A DNA stretch of 64,000 nt from Armigeres subalbatus (taxonomy: Eukaryota; Arthropoda; Insecta; Diptera; Culicidae): NCBI RefSeq assembly GCF_024139115.2, contig NW_026943207.1:1-64000 (forward strand). The letters run 5' to 3'. Below are positions 1 through 10,238 of the stretch, in pieces. The position numbers and the translations under genes are program-made. Every line of letters begins with the position of its first letter. Positions within the stretch are counted from its first letter, which is position 1. The notes under the pieces were generated by a model, which was not told where the DNA came from, did no database searches, and saw only the letters and a program-made list of their open reading frames with translations.

Positions 1-870
1 TCGAATTTCAAATTAGCATATTATTGCCTGAAATAATCCGATTTTTGAGAAACCCGAGCCATCGGACGCTGAAATTCTTCCATCTTTTTAAACTTGTTCT
101 TTCTTCCACTTGTCATTTCATGTGACGTTCACTTTCATCATGACTATGCCCTCCCAGAAACTAGAACGAATTTGCCAAAGAATGCTGGTTGCAGAACCAT
201 AAATACGCAGAAATATTGGTATTTATGTATCATTACTATTCATGTAGCACTGTTTACAATCACTGAGTATGAAAGTTACGTTCGAATAAAATTGATGTTC
301 GGAACTCATCACAGCATTAGGAAAATTTAAGAATTTTGACTAATGCAGAAAATTCTGTTCATTTCAAAATTATTGCAGTTTTCATTTCAAAATTATTGCA
401 GTTTTCAGTTCAAAATGTACTTGGAATTAGCAACAAACATATGATACATATAATAATATTTGAGAGCAAACTGCTTCTTGAAAGAGAAAATTCATGAAGC
501 AGTTCCTAAAGAAATGTTTACGGAGAGTACCTTGACCTGAAAAAAGCTGTTCCGGAGGAGCTTTCGAATAAATTTGAGAGGATTTTTTTAAGAAATATAT
601 CTGGAAGAATTTAAAGCAATTTCCTGTGAAATTCCTGCAGATTTGTTTTAGATAATTCCTGTACGAATTTCGTGGAAAAACGTGGAAAAACAATTTATTC
701 AAGATCAATTTTTCCACCCATAGCTATTTAACGCCTTAAACTATTTTTAAATCTCAAAAGAAAAAATCGAAAGAATGGTGTTTTTGAAATTGGTCTAGCA
801 TTTTCAGATTTTGAATCAACATCAGGCCCTGCAGGCTAGTTTACGCGTGCAATATGGGTTTAAATAAACC
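1..870 (+). repeat. Repeat R, forward copy 1 (start outside the window)
   Basis: This stretch aligns by eye, same orientation, with 59493-60490. Shared landmarks are the motifs around 15-60, the stretch ending in GCCCTGCAGGCTAG near 825-838, and an AATTAGCAACAAACATATGA stretch near 424. A reversed, partly deleted copy lies at about 5077-6543. It contains no convincing ORF; the small open frames do not survive comparison among copies. Copies 1 and 3 in opposite orientation bracket segment P, so R could be the long terminal inverted repeat of a larger element, but that is inference. The copy stops near 870, where a different repeat begins. Confidence 0.75.
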
Positions 871-1552
871 CAGATTGATCCACCTAGCAGTGATTGTGCC
901 TTTCTCGTGCATTATTAAACAACCCAATCAAACAATCAAATCCATTATCGGGAAATTCGTTGAAATGCTGAATAATTTGTTATATTGATTTTAAAATCAC
1001 TAAGTAAAGTATTATTAGCGTGCGCGTTTTATGCGAGTTTTTTTTTATTATACCAGAAAGCTGCAGAAACGTTATATGGCGTTATGCGTCGTAACTTGCA
1101 TGCAATCAAAGCTTGCGTTGCAATTGTTGTACTAAAGTCGTGTACAAAATCGAATAGAAGAGCTTGCATGGGTTGATACTTCAAGGCATTTTATGGCATG
1201 CTATAACTTAATTACTATGTTTCATAACTATCTCAATATTTAGATATTTTTGGAATGCGCAATCGTTATGAAATTCAATAGTGATAAACTAGGGTTTGTA
1301 CCCCGTCGAATGCAACTTGTTGCGAGAAAATCTATTAAGAATTACTATATGAAAAAGTGGCTAATATTTTTCGGTTTTCGTGTGCACACACACACACACA
1401 CATACACACAGACAGACAGACATTTGTTCAGTTTGATGAGCTGAGTCGATTGGTATATAACAACATGGGTCTCCGAGACTTCTATAGAAAGTTCGATTTT
1501 GGAGTGAAATTATAGCCCTTTCGGTACAACTTTGTTGTACGAGAAAGGCAAA
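871..1552. repeat. MITE-like repeat with TGCCTTTCTCGT ends and an internal microsatellite
   Basis: The left end carries TGCCTTTCTCGTGCA (about 898-912). The right end carries its near-perfect reverse complement, TGTACGAGAAAGGCA (1536-1550), giving terminal or subterminal inverted repeats of about 15 bp. A dinucleotide CA/ACAT plus GACA tract sits at about 1384-1424. The same kind of sequence is, as I recall, common in Aedes genomic DNA. The paralogous R copy at 60490 lacks this segment, which supports an insertion. No coding potential is convincing, and outer boundaries are approximate. Confidence 0.55.
1384..1424. repeat. CA / GACA microsatellite
   Basis: Alternating CA repeats with a single T interruption pass into three GACA-type units. 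It lies inside the MITE-like repeat 871-1552 and produces spurious histidine-threonine and cysteine-valine reading frames on the two strands. Confidence 0.9.
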
Positions 1553-1708
1553 ACAGAATTCGTTAGTTGGGTCGAGGTTGTGGCCCAACAAGCGAATCGC
1601 GACTGTAGAGGAGGATAACGTTCCAAATCTCACGAATTCCAAAATATCTAACTCAACGAGTATACCAATTTACACCAGCTCCACCAAGCGGAAGTGTTTC
1701 TGAATATT

Positions 1709-1979
1709 CTTCTTCTTCTTCAATGGCTCTACATTCCAACTGGAACTTGGCCTGCTTTTCAACTATTCTATTCTAGTATCTTATAATTTGTTAATTGACA
1801 GCTTTTCTATGCCCGCCAATGCATGAGTATGTATCTTGTGTGGCAAGTACAAGGATACATTATACCCAGGGTGTCGAGAAAGTTTCCAACCCGAAAACAT
1901 TCTAGACCGGCCTGAGAATCGAACTCGCCATCTCCGGATTGGAAATCCTACGCCTTTGCTAGCAAGGCTACTGGAGACC
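1709..1979 (-). mobile_element. tRNA-derived SINE, Feilai-like
   Basis: Read on the reverse strand, the element starts at about 1979 with a tRNA-like head: GGTCTCCAG, a degenerate A box, then GAGTTCGATTCTC as a B box near 1920-1935. It continues through a CTGGGTATAATGTATCCTTG-like body and ends in a (GAA)n tail at 1709-1720. Probable target duplications flank it: CTGAATATT (1700-1708) and CTGAACATT (1980-1988), one mismatch. The head is not a functional tRNA because no proper anticodon stem and loop form. The family assignment is from memory of Aedes Feilai SINEs. The start of the paralogous copy is at 63909. Confidence 0.7.
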
Positions 1980-2856
1980 CTGAACATTACGCATTCTGAA
2001 ATACTCAAATAACTCAACTATCATTCTCATTTAAACTAAAGCCGCCTAGTGGATGAATTCCAAAATAATATGACCTGTGACATTTTCGTTTTGACCTTTT
2101 GAAAAAAATTGTAGAAAACGACAAATTTACAAGTCTCAGGGATTCCAAAATATCTTATCCAACAAATGAGTGCTATAATGGATTTCATGCAACCCATTTG
2201 AATTGCATAATGGTCATTAAAGCACCCATTTCCTTGGTATGGAAACGTAGACTGTTTCATTACTCAACGACGAACTGTAAACCAGGTATTATAGCATAGC
2301 ATATGTGATTGTACAAATCGTGGGTGCTCAATTGAGCAATCTACTGTATATTGTCGCAAATTGGTACTTGGGATTAGTACCTTTTCCTATACAGTAGCAG
2401 TTGTATACCTGACCATGTCCTTACAATCACAGAAGGAAGGGAAGGAATGTTAGTTCAACATCTACTAGTGAAGATGCAGGGAACCCATACTACCTTCATA
2501 GATGTCTCGGGAAGGAAAATTTGTGTTAGTGGATAAGGTGAATAATATGGAGCTCTATTCGACAATATAGAGCGTTTGTCAATAACAGTATATGCTGAAA
2601 AAATATTAAAATATATTCATCAATTTACTTACGAACTGTCCAAAGGAGGGCAATGTAACCTGGCTTTTACAAATGTTTCGCATTATATACAAAACATGAC
2701 ATACGTTCAAAACATTACATTACACAAAACAAAACATACGTTCAACCGCACACTTATTCACCGAACATTAAAATCAGAACTAAAAACTCGGATTTTACGA
2801 ATGTTCTAATCCTAAATCCTACCTGAAACACGTCCGATCACGCACCAATTGTTTAC

Positions 2857-3110
2857 TCACTCGACCGCGCGAACTATCTGCTTACTGAGCAGAAACACGA
2901 CAAAACAAGCACTGACGGCCGCGCAATGCAGAACATAAAATTTCGGCAAATCGCGCGATTTCCAAGATTGCTGCATACCTCGCCTCCTTGTTCCCGTCGG
3001 ATCGTTGGCGAGAATCATTTTCACCGGATTACTGTCCAGCATTCTGGCTGCGAGCCTGGCCCACCGCAGTATTCCTATTTTCGCTTTGCAAACGATGGAT
3101 GATTATCCCA
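2857..3110 (-). pseudogene. Fossil LINE reverse-transcriptase C-terminal tail
   Basis: On the reverse strand, the region around 2960-3070 reads as RWARLAARMLDSNPVK followed by GTRRRG. This resembles the 'RWxGHxxRMxxxxxxKxxL...GxRxRGRPxxRW' tail found after the reverse transcriptase in several non-LTR retrotransposon groups. The same frame recurs in the inverted copy at 62647-62830 with a few substitutions. Only the tail remains: no polymerase motif is present and the frame degenerates at once. It marks the P segment as old transposon-derived DNA. Clade assignment is not possible from this fragment. Confidence 0.45.
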
Positions 3111-3493
3111 ACAGCTGGTGCAACTAGTTATTATTGTAAATATTAGTGTACATAGTAGTTAGGTTATCAAATTTTCTAAATTAACCAATGCCTCTTTAAG
3201 GCGATTCTGATACATTAGATAAACTTTATAAATTATGTTTAAATCCTAATCATTGCTATTGAACCGAATCAAAGATAAAGGGTCAAGTGGTCAAACACTT
3301 GTAATGTCAAAAATTATGTAACAAACAAAAATCAAAAATAAATGAATTTAAGTCAGTTAGTCGTGTGTGAGTCATTACAGTTTGTGATAGCAATGCGTAC
3401 TGACGTGCTTTTTGCTCGCCGATTTTTTTCTCGTTCGTTCGCTGCGTTTACGTAAACAGCACTAAGTCGCCAGCAGGAGAATATACCTACATA

Positions 3494-4028
3494 GGGGAAG
3501 AGGCCCCAAAACGCCCCCCCGATGCAAAACGCCTTTTGTGGTTTCCCTCATATTTACCGTCATTAAGATGTCCGTAACAAAACTAGATCTAAAATTATGT
3601 AGGATAGGCGAAGAAAGTTTCAAAATAGTGCATGGGAAGGTCGGAAAAACCGAAAATTTCCACATTTTGAAGAAACATCTAACATTTTGGCGAGGCAAAA
3701 CGCCCTAGTGGCAATAACCTACAAAGTACTTGCGTCTCCACGGACTATCCATACTAGAATGCTGGTTCGCCGACGCGTGGTACTTTGTTCCCTAGGAGCT
3801 GCCAGCTAAAAGGCGTTTTGCCTCATGAGTTTTCCGGCAACAGAATATCACCACTTTTTTGAAATGTGAATATTATCAATATGATTGAGATTTTTGACAT
3901 TTTTTCAATGGCATCAACTAGCCATCTTGTTTAACTGATGCATAATGTAAAAATACCCATGAATAGCGTAACAAATAAGACAATAGAGCAATGTTTGCTT
4001 AGCTAGGGCATATTGCCCCCCCTTCCCC
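3494..4028. mobile_element. TA-flanked DNA element with GGGGAAG ends
   Basis: The ends are GGGGAAGAGG on the left and, on the opposite strand of the right end, GGGGAAGGGG. Both are flanked by TA (3492-3493 and 4029-4030). The paralogous site in the inverted copy near 62300 lacks the 535-bp insert and reads nearly straight through the target, which supports insertion with a TA duplication. Short motifs of the AAAACGCC type recur inside both ends (about 3507, 3527, 3693, and reversed near 3812), as expected for subterminal transposase-binding repeats. No transposase is encoded. A Tc1/mariner-type or other TA-targeting superfamily is plausible but not shown. Confidence 0.65.
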
Positions 4029-4416
4029 TAAAAGACGAGGGCGCATTTTTGTGTCATTCTATGCAGTCGAATGCAGTGGTATCGGTTGCGGCCGATGCAA
4101 TCACCCATCGCATCGTTCGGAGCTCACGGCTAGAGGCCGATTATGGGTGATGCTGCGATGGCAGCGGTGGTGGGTACTATTTAATCTGAAAAATCATATG
4201 CAAGCACCCACTGGATTGAAGCTCATCCCAAAGAAAACAAAGTTTTCTTCCAGTTTGCAACTATTTCAGCTTTCATAAATGGTTGGATTAACCAAAAAAC
4301 GCGAAAATCGTACTCCCTCCGTATGCTGCCAATGCACTTTTTTGGCCAACGACACTTTTTTCGTGGTTCTTGTGACGACCACCAGATGTCGAAATGATCG
4401 ATAAGCTTTACTCAAA

Positions 4417-5074
4417 TGAATTATTGGCAGTGGCTGATTTTCTACCCGCCGCTGTCACATCCAGGCGCTATAGTATATGCGCAAAATAGCAAGCAAGAGT
4501 TAACCGCCAGAAATGTGTATGGCGAAAGTCATCTAATGCGGGTTTTCTCATAATAAGAAACTTTTCATGAAAAACTATTTGGTACCGATTATGTAGGAAG
4601 GTGTCTGCTACCATGCCTACCAAGTATTTTGTTGATGAAAGTGCTTAATGAATCGACTGCTTTGAGCGTGCTTACAGCGGCACACTAGGAGTTAACTTTC
4701 TGAAATCAGTATGGCGAAAGGCATCTAAGGCTCGATTTCTCAAAAATAAGCACTTTCATCAAAAAAATATTTGGTAGGCATGGTAGCGGACACCTTCCTG
4801 CATAATCGGTACCAAATAGTTTTTCATGAAAAGTTTCTTATTTTGAGAAAACCCGCGTTAGATGACTTTCGCCATACAAATTTCTGGCGGTTAACTCTTG
4901 CTGGCTGTTTTGCGCATATACTATAGCGCCTGGATGTGACGGCGGCGAGTAGAAAATCAGCCACTGCCAATAATTCATTTTGAGAAATCGAACCTTAGAT
5001 GCCTTTCGCCACACTGATTTCAAAAAGTTAACTCCTAGTGTGCCGCTGTAAGCACGCTCAAAGCAGGCGATTCA
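4417..5074 (+). mobile_element. Palindromic MITE copy M1, interrupted by M2
   Basis: The element is 329 bp once the 329-bp M2 insert (4649-4977) is discounted. It begins TGAATTATTGGCAGTGG and ends CAGGCGATTCA, and the flanks are AA on the left and TT on the right. Internally it is an imperfect palindrome: an arm containing GTTAAC...GTATGGCGAAAG...CATCTAA recurs reversed in the second half. The short frame starting NYWQW, seen in several copies, is a translation of the repeat, not a gene. There is no target-site duplication. Confidence 0.85.
4649..4977 (-). mobile_element. Palindromic MITE copy M2 nested inside M1
   Basis: This is a full-length 329-bp copy in reverse orientation, inserted inside M1. 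The M1 sequence GTGCTTAATTTTGAG seen in other copies is split here exactly between AA and TT, with nothing duplicated or lost. This self-nesting gives an empty-site comparison that fixes the element ends as TGAAT...ATTCA. It also shows insertion without target-site duplication. Confidence 0.85.
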
Positions 5075-5110
5075 TTCGCCTATAAGAAAAAATCGATTTT
5101 TTCAAATGAA

Positions 5111-5435
5111 TGAATTATTGGCAGTGGCTGATTTTCTACTCGCCGCTGCCACACCCAGGCGCTATAGTATATGCGCAAAATAGCTGGCATGAGTTAACCG
5201 CCAGAAATTTGTATGGTGAAAGACATCTAACGCGGGTTTTCTCGAAAATAGAAACTTTTCATGAAAAACTATTTGGTACCGGTTATGTAGAAAGGTGTCT
5301 GCTATTACGCATACCAAATATTTTTTCGATGAAGGTACTTAATTTTGAGAAATCGAACCTTAGATGCCTTTCGCCATACTGATTTCAGAAAGTTAACTCC
5401 TAGCCGCTGTAAGCACGCTCAAAGTAGGCGATTCA
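5111..5435 (+). mobile_element. Palindromic MITE copy M3
   Basis: Forward copy of the same 329-bp family, with a few small deletions (for example within the segment near 5401). AA (5109-5110) precedes it and TT follows. It sits inside the reverse-orientation R repeat: R-type sequence lies on both sides (about 5077-5106 and from 5440). Confidence 0.8.
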
Positions 5436-5887
5436 TTGTCGACATATTCCTACAGAAATGCCTTCCTCCAACCTACAGATAATTCCTCTGAGAAATCTTC
5501 CTTAAATTCATGATTAAAAATTCACTCAGTTTTCCTTCAGAAATCTGAAGGTTAAGAAATTAGGAAGACCTGGCGATTCTCAAACAAATTCTTCCACTTT
5601 TTCCCACGAAATTCGTATAGGAACATTTACACACACGAAGCACGTACAGGAATTATTTTTAAAAAAATCTGCAGAAATTTCACCGGAAAATAATTTTAAT
5701 TCTTCCAGATATAATTCTAAAAATTTCCTCTCAAATTTATCCGAAAGCTCCTCCGGAACAGCTTTTTTCAAAAATGGTTCAAGGGACTCTCCACAAACAT
5801 TTCTTTAGGAACTGCTTCATGAATTTTCTCTTTCAAAAAGCAGTTTTCTTTCAAATATTATCATATGTATCATATGTTTGTTGCTAA

Positions 5888-6073
5888 TGAATTATTGGCA
5901 GTGGCTGATTTTCTACCCGCCGCTGCCAAATCCAGGCGCTATAGTATATGCGCAAAATAGCCAGCATGAGTTAACCGCCAGAAATTTGTATGGCGAAAGA
6001 TATCTAATGCGGGTTTTCTCAAAATAAGGAACTTTTCATGAAAAAATATTTGGTACCGGTTATGTAGGAAGGT
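5888..6073 (+). mobile_element. Palindromic MITE copy M4, 3' truncated
   Basis: The first half of the 329-bp family, starting TGAATTATTGGCAG. The upstream flank ends GTTGCTAA. The paralogous R sequence reads GTTGCTAATTCAAAG on the matching strand, so this insertion also fell between AA and TT. The copy breaks off at about 6073 and is followed by a short GTGTTATTC-type tandem repeat (6071-6120). Confidence 0.75.
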
Positions 6074-7250
6074 ATCGTGTTATTCGTGTGTTACTCGTGT
6101 TATTCGTGTGTGTTATTCGTGGTGTAACGAACGTAACTTTCATCATCCAGATCATCTTTCCAGATAAAAAAAAACTGGATATCAACGTCCGATTATTTCA
6201 GGTAATAACATGCTAATTTGAAATTGGACAAAATATCCATGAAACGCTCTTCTCTATCGATGGATAGCAAAAAAGAAGTCAAGATCTGAAACAATCTTTC
6301 AAAGCGAGAACAGTGGTGGCTCAGTTGGAATGATGACTTAGATACCTCCGACTGAGAATATGGTGGTTCGATACTCGACAGAGTCGATAATGTCCATGAT
6401 AAAAACTAAATCTGATCAACTGAACGTTCTCATTTTTTCTTAAGTTGAGCAAATTTTGCATCGATATTAGAAAACAAAAATAGGGGGTTGTGGATCATGT
6501 TGCTATTTCTCGCAATCCAACTCGTTCGAGAGGATCCAAAAAGTAGGGGTATGCGATAACACACTTTTTCCTAACGAAACGAAACGAAACGAAATTTAAA
6601 ATGTCTATGTTGATTCGGATCGAAACGAAACGAAATATAGATTTACTTTCGAGACTTCGAAACGATACGAAATCAAAGTTCATTTATTTCGAAATTTTTC
6701 GAAACGAAACGAAATTTTAATTTTTTTTTCCGCGGAATTTTTATTAAAATGGTTTTACGCAATTCTGATTTCACTTTTTCGAAGTCAAATAACTTTTTTT
6801 AGAGTTATAATAACAGAAGAGGCAGTCCGTGATAAATCGCCGCATTCTCGCCGCATATAACATTGGCGATAATTCAATAATACCCCAGCATTTGTGCCGC
6901 TTTCAAAGGAATTCATCGTGGAGCGTGTGCTCCTGAATCTGATCAATTTTATATAAGCAAGTACATAAAAATATAGAAATTGTGGGATTTTTCATATAGG
7001 GATGCAAATTCCGTTTAAAACCTTAGCTCACCTAAGGTTATGTACATAATTATGCTGAAGCATATTTCATATTTAGAGGTATGTGCCGCCGTGGCAGACA
7101 GTTTTTGGCACGCCCTTCGAACGTATGGAACTACGGGACAAAAATCATAACTTACATTCTACACGGTTTAACTCAATGGTGTCTTTGGAAAAATGATTGT
7201 GAACTAGTTTTCTACTATTTGCATTATTGATCTATGTTAAATTGATAATT

Positions 7251-7538
7251 GCATTAGTGGCGTAAACGCCAAATTTCATAACATATAATACGCTTCGTAT
7301 AATCGGGATCGTTTTGGGAAAATTTCCACTTATGATAAAAACTATTATTTCCGTGATTGACCTATGTTGTACAGATAATTGCATAAATGCCGTAAACGCC
7401 AGATTTTACGATATCCCTCAAAGAACCAGGATTATTTTAAGAAAAATATGTGATATGATAATGTGATATGATAACAGTTTTTATTACAACAATTGATTAA
7501 TTTCCAATTGATCATCTCATAAGTGACGTAAACGACAG
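7251..7538. repeat. Three degenerate repeats, about 130-bp spacing
   Basis: A motif of the form GCATAAxTGxCGTAAACGxCA occurs at about 7251, 7381 and 7517. Each is preceded by a CTATGTT...GATAATT-like stretch and separated by roughly 130-136 bp. This suggests an old three-unit tandem duplication within the hAT-like element. No function is evident. Confidence 0.5.
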
Positions 7539-7770
7539 CTCTCATGTTTTATACTATAGAATCAGAATATACTTAGTAATGATTTGAGGGATTGTTTTTT
7601 AACGACGGTATCAGAAATCATTGGAACTTGTTATATATATTTTTTCAAGTTCGTTTATTTGTCAACTATGAAATCATGGGCAGTAGAGCAACAAGCAGAC
7701 TCTCATCTGAGCTCTCATCCTCCGAAAATTTTCGTTTGTAGGTGCTATGTCCTATGTGTCTATCAAAACC

Positions 7771-8421
7771 CTATTTCCATGCAAGTTTCACCGTCCTTGA
7801 GCTCTCTACCGAAAATTTCTGCATAATGCTTAGCGAGGTATAATTCATCAGGTCTTGCAAATTAACCTCAGCGGACGTTTTAGAAGCGGAAACCTGTTTA
7901 GGAATGATTTTTTCCTTTTCCTTTTTCAACGCGTAAAGGCTAGGAAGCAGATTTGCTTGCACCTCGTTTAAAGTACTTTGAAGCAGATTGTACTTTCTGT
8001 CGGATAAACTCAAGTCAAGAGTTTACGCCAGTACTTGTACAGTTTGTACAGCGCCAGTACTTGTGTCGCTGTCATTACCTTTTCATGATTTGCGCTTGAG
8101 CTACTTGATATATTGGCTTTTACAACACGTAGTTTCTTGGTTTTATTCGAACATTCCTGAAACGGTTTTCAAGGTTTACCCTTCGCGATGTTGCATGAAG
8201 ACTCGACAATTCCTTCATTATTTATTTTCGGATTGCGAGGATGATTCACTAACGAAGACAATCAGAGAGTTTTGCTTCTCGAATTTCTCGGATGATCGAA
8301 AGCTCTTTAACCATTTTTGGTCAATTCTCAAACAAAATATTTTGCAAAACTGCTTTAGTTCTTTCTCAAGTTCATCGGAGAAGTCTTCTGGATTATATAA
8401 ACCAGACAGAAACTTCAACAC
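7771..8421 (-). pseudogene. Degenerate protein-coding remnant of an unidentified element family
   Basis: Reverse-strand frames at 8421-8218 and about 8020-7771 look more protein-like than their neighbours. The first is acidic and helical with a QKWLKSF motif. The second contains LSDRKYNLL, a Tyr/Lys-rich stretch and TSAEVNLQDLM. The combination resembles an uncharacterised protein family that I recall as repeated in many invertebrate genomes (KWL...LSDRxY...TSAEVxLQDLLxHT), probably transposon-borne. Both parts are in the same phase but stops lie between them. No catalytic motif can be assigned. The forward frame over 7988-8437 is probably its shadow. Confidence 0.35.
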
Positions 8422-8449
8422 ACGAGCTTTTCGTTAGGACGGATCAACG

Positions 8450-9283
8450 GAAAGCTATTGTTTGTCTATATCCATGTTATTGAGCGCATAAGTATCATCT
8501 AGAAAATCGTTAACAGCTATTAATAGAGCAAATAAGAGCAGCTGGAATCACTTCCATTCTCTTAAGAATACTATAAGTGAGATCTGATGCGATTTTCAGA
8601 GATGTGTTTTGGTGTACTTTTTTTAAAAGCTGTTTAAAGTTGTTGATTATTTCTTCTTATATAACTTCATGCCCTAGACTTGGAAGCTTCACTTATCACA
8701 ATGATCGAAATATGTCCCACTGAAACACATTGAATTGGATCGTACTTACTTGATTTTACGCTTTCCATATCGATTTTCACAGAGAAAGGTACCGTTCGAA
8801 AACTTAGGCAATGAAAAAGATGCTTTTCACTAACAGGTGATAAATCATCCACTTTCAGCGATGGAAATGTTTACAAGCACGAGTTGTTTTGATCGTCCCA
8901 GTGACCTCACAAAGATACTAATGCACATACAGCATAATTGGAACATATGTTAATATCATGGTCTACTTGATGCGACTAAATACGAGAGTCGATTTTTCAA
9001 TTTTTGTCCAAGGGACACAGCACAGTGCACTGTGCGCCGCCTCCGTCGACATTTTTGCATCGGCGCGCCACCGTTTAAAATTTATCACGCCGTTGGTCTA
9101 TAATTTTCCACGCCGATTCTAAATTGAAGAAATCCGCAGAGTTTTCCGTGGAAAATCCGAAGATTCAATGAAATACCAATGATATTATCGTTGAAATAGA
9201 TTTTTTGAACGGAGAAGAGTCGTTTGTCAGAAAGCCATTTTGTCGAATGCAAGAATGCCTAACAAACATTGGAGGAGAATAAA
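8450..9283. other. Interior of the hAT-like element, no recognised feature
   Basis: I find no ORF of interest, RNA gene or clear repeat here. The sequence is AT-rich, and the short frames (for example 8667-8852 reverse) have no recognisable motif. Confidence 0.5.
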
Positions 9284-9453
9284 GGCTCCCCCAAACCTAA
9301 GCGATTTCATCGCTGCGACGGTGACAACTAGTCACCGCGATTCTATCGTTGGGTCGCTGCAGCCAATATTCTGTTTACCCTTGCGATAGAATCGCTGTCG
9401 CCAAGCGATATAATCGCGTCACGACTGTCGCGTCGCGTGTGTTTGGGGGAACC
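9284..9453. mobile_element. 170-bp MITE with GGTTCCCCCAAAC-type inverted ends
   Basis: The left end reads GGCTCCCCCAAAC and the opposite strand of the right end reads GGTTCCCCCAAAC. The interior is rich in GCGAT/ATCGC and forms further self-complementary pairs (for example GCGATTCTATCG near 9338 with CGATAGAATCGC near 9383). The flanks AATAAA and TTAAAA are compatible with a short TAA-type duplication. It is non-coding. Superfamily is uncertain. Confidence 0.65.
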
Positions 9454-9572
9454 TTAAAACGCTTATGTGACTGTTATTGTTTAAAGATGGTCTAGTAGCC
9501 TAGAAATTCGCACGAGAAATTCGACATAGAGAGAGAAACTTGAACAAAAAATGACCAGAACACATCGCGATA

Positions 9573-9814
9573 GTGGGCGCCCCTTAGCCTAGCGGTAAGA
9601 CGCGCGGCTACAAAGTAAGACCATGCTGAGGGTGGCTGGGTTCGATTCCCGGTGGAAATTGTTTTGATTTCCCTGGGCATAAAAGTATCATCGTGTTAGC
9701 CTAATGATATACAAATGCGAAAATGGTTCCTTGGCTTAGAAACCTCGCAGTTAATAACTGTGGCTGCGAGGCGTCAATGCCCGGTGGGGATGTGATGCCA
9801 ATAAGAAAAAGAAG
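9573..9814 (+). mobile_element. tRNA-derived SINE, Feilai-like, second type
   Basis: The head contains an A box in TTAGCCTAGCGGTAAGACG (9583-9601) and a B box in GGGTTCGATTCCCGG (about 9637-9651), the internal RNA polymerase III promoter of a tRNA-related SINE. The body continues with CCCTGGGCATAAAAGTATCA and ends with an A-rich AATAAGAAAAAGAAG tail. Flanking ACATCGCGATA (9562-9572) and ACATCGAGATA (9815-9825) are a probable 11-bp target duplication with one mismatch. It is not a genuine tRNA gene: the acceptor arms do not pair. Confidence 0.75.
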
Positions 9815-10238
9815 ACATCGAGATATGTAGGCTATCGAATGTATGTAGATTAGAGGGACCGAGAAAACTATCGACATAGGGAGAGATATCTATATATAGA
9901 ACATCGAGATGTAGAGAGTCGACTTTATAGCTAAAATTCAAGCTCTATCTGGCAAAAGGGCGAATGTCGCAAGAGAAAATTCTTTGCATCGACTACCCCT
10001 CTTTTAAATAAAAGTAACAAGCAGAAGATCTTTTGCGGTTTATAACCCCAGAATGCAAGTTCACATTGTTTTCTAGATTTCTGAGGTAATAAACTTCAAA
10101 GAAATCCCCTGCTTGTCACTTTTATTCAAAAGAGATGAAATCGGTGAAGAGAATCCTTTCTTGTGACATTCGCCCTTATGCCAGCTAGAGCTTGAGTGGT
10201 TTGTTATTAAGTCCGAAAGTTGGTTGGTCTAATATACT

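Larger units (their letters stand above)
1989..4190. repeat. Segment P, left copy (inverted relative to 62150-63900)
   Basis: By-eye alignment shows blocks of this segment in reverse complement at the right end of the window. 1989-2690 matches about 63205-63895. 2925-3490 matches about 62318-62790, plus a short piece at 63130-63180. 4031-4190 matches about 62155-62315. Between copies are indels, including the TA-flanked insertion 3494-4028 present only here. Apart from the LINE-tail fossil at 2857-3110, I recognise no gene. Small ORFs are not conserved between the two copies. Confidence 0.75.
5077..6543 (-). repeat. Repeat R, reverse copy 2
   Basis: Reverse-complement homology with about 59160-60345 is clear. 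Matching landmarks are ATTCCTACAGAAATG (5446-5460), the AAACATATGATACAT stretch in reverse (5865-5880), and the segment 6180-6543 that matches 59165-59560. It is broken by MITE copies M3 (5111-5435) and M4 (5888-6073) and by deletions. It ends at the target site of the hAT-like element at 6544. I see no gene in it. Confidence 0.75.

Noticed and set aside
94..330. Small forward ORF and its counterpart at 59537-59743
   Set aside because: Both lie in repeat R; the frames do not stay in register between copies, so there is no sign of coding constraint.
5110..5382. Frame beginning NYWQWLIFYSP, repeated at 4838-5023 and 61587-61781
   Set aside because: It is the left half of the palindromic MITE, open by chance in several copies because the copies are similar.
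9583..9660. Possible tRNA gene
   Set aside because: A and B boxes are present, but acceptor and anticodon stems do not pair, and the sequence continues into a SINE body and tail with a target duplication.
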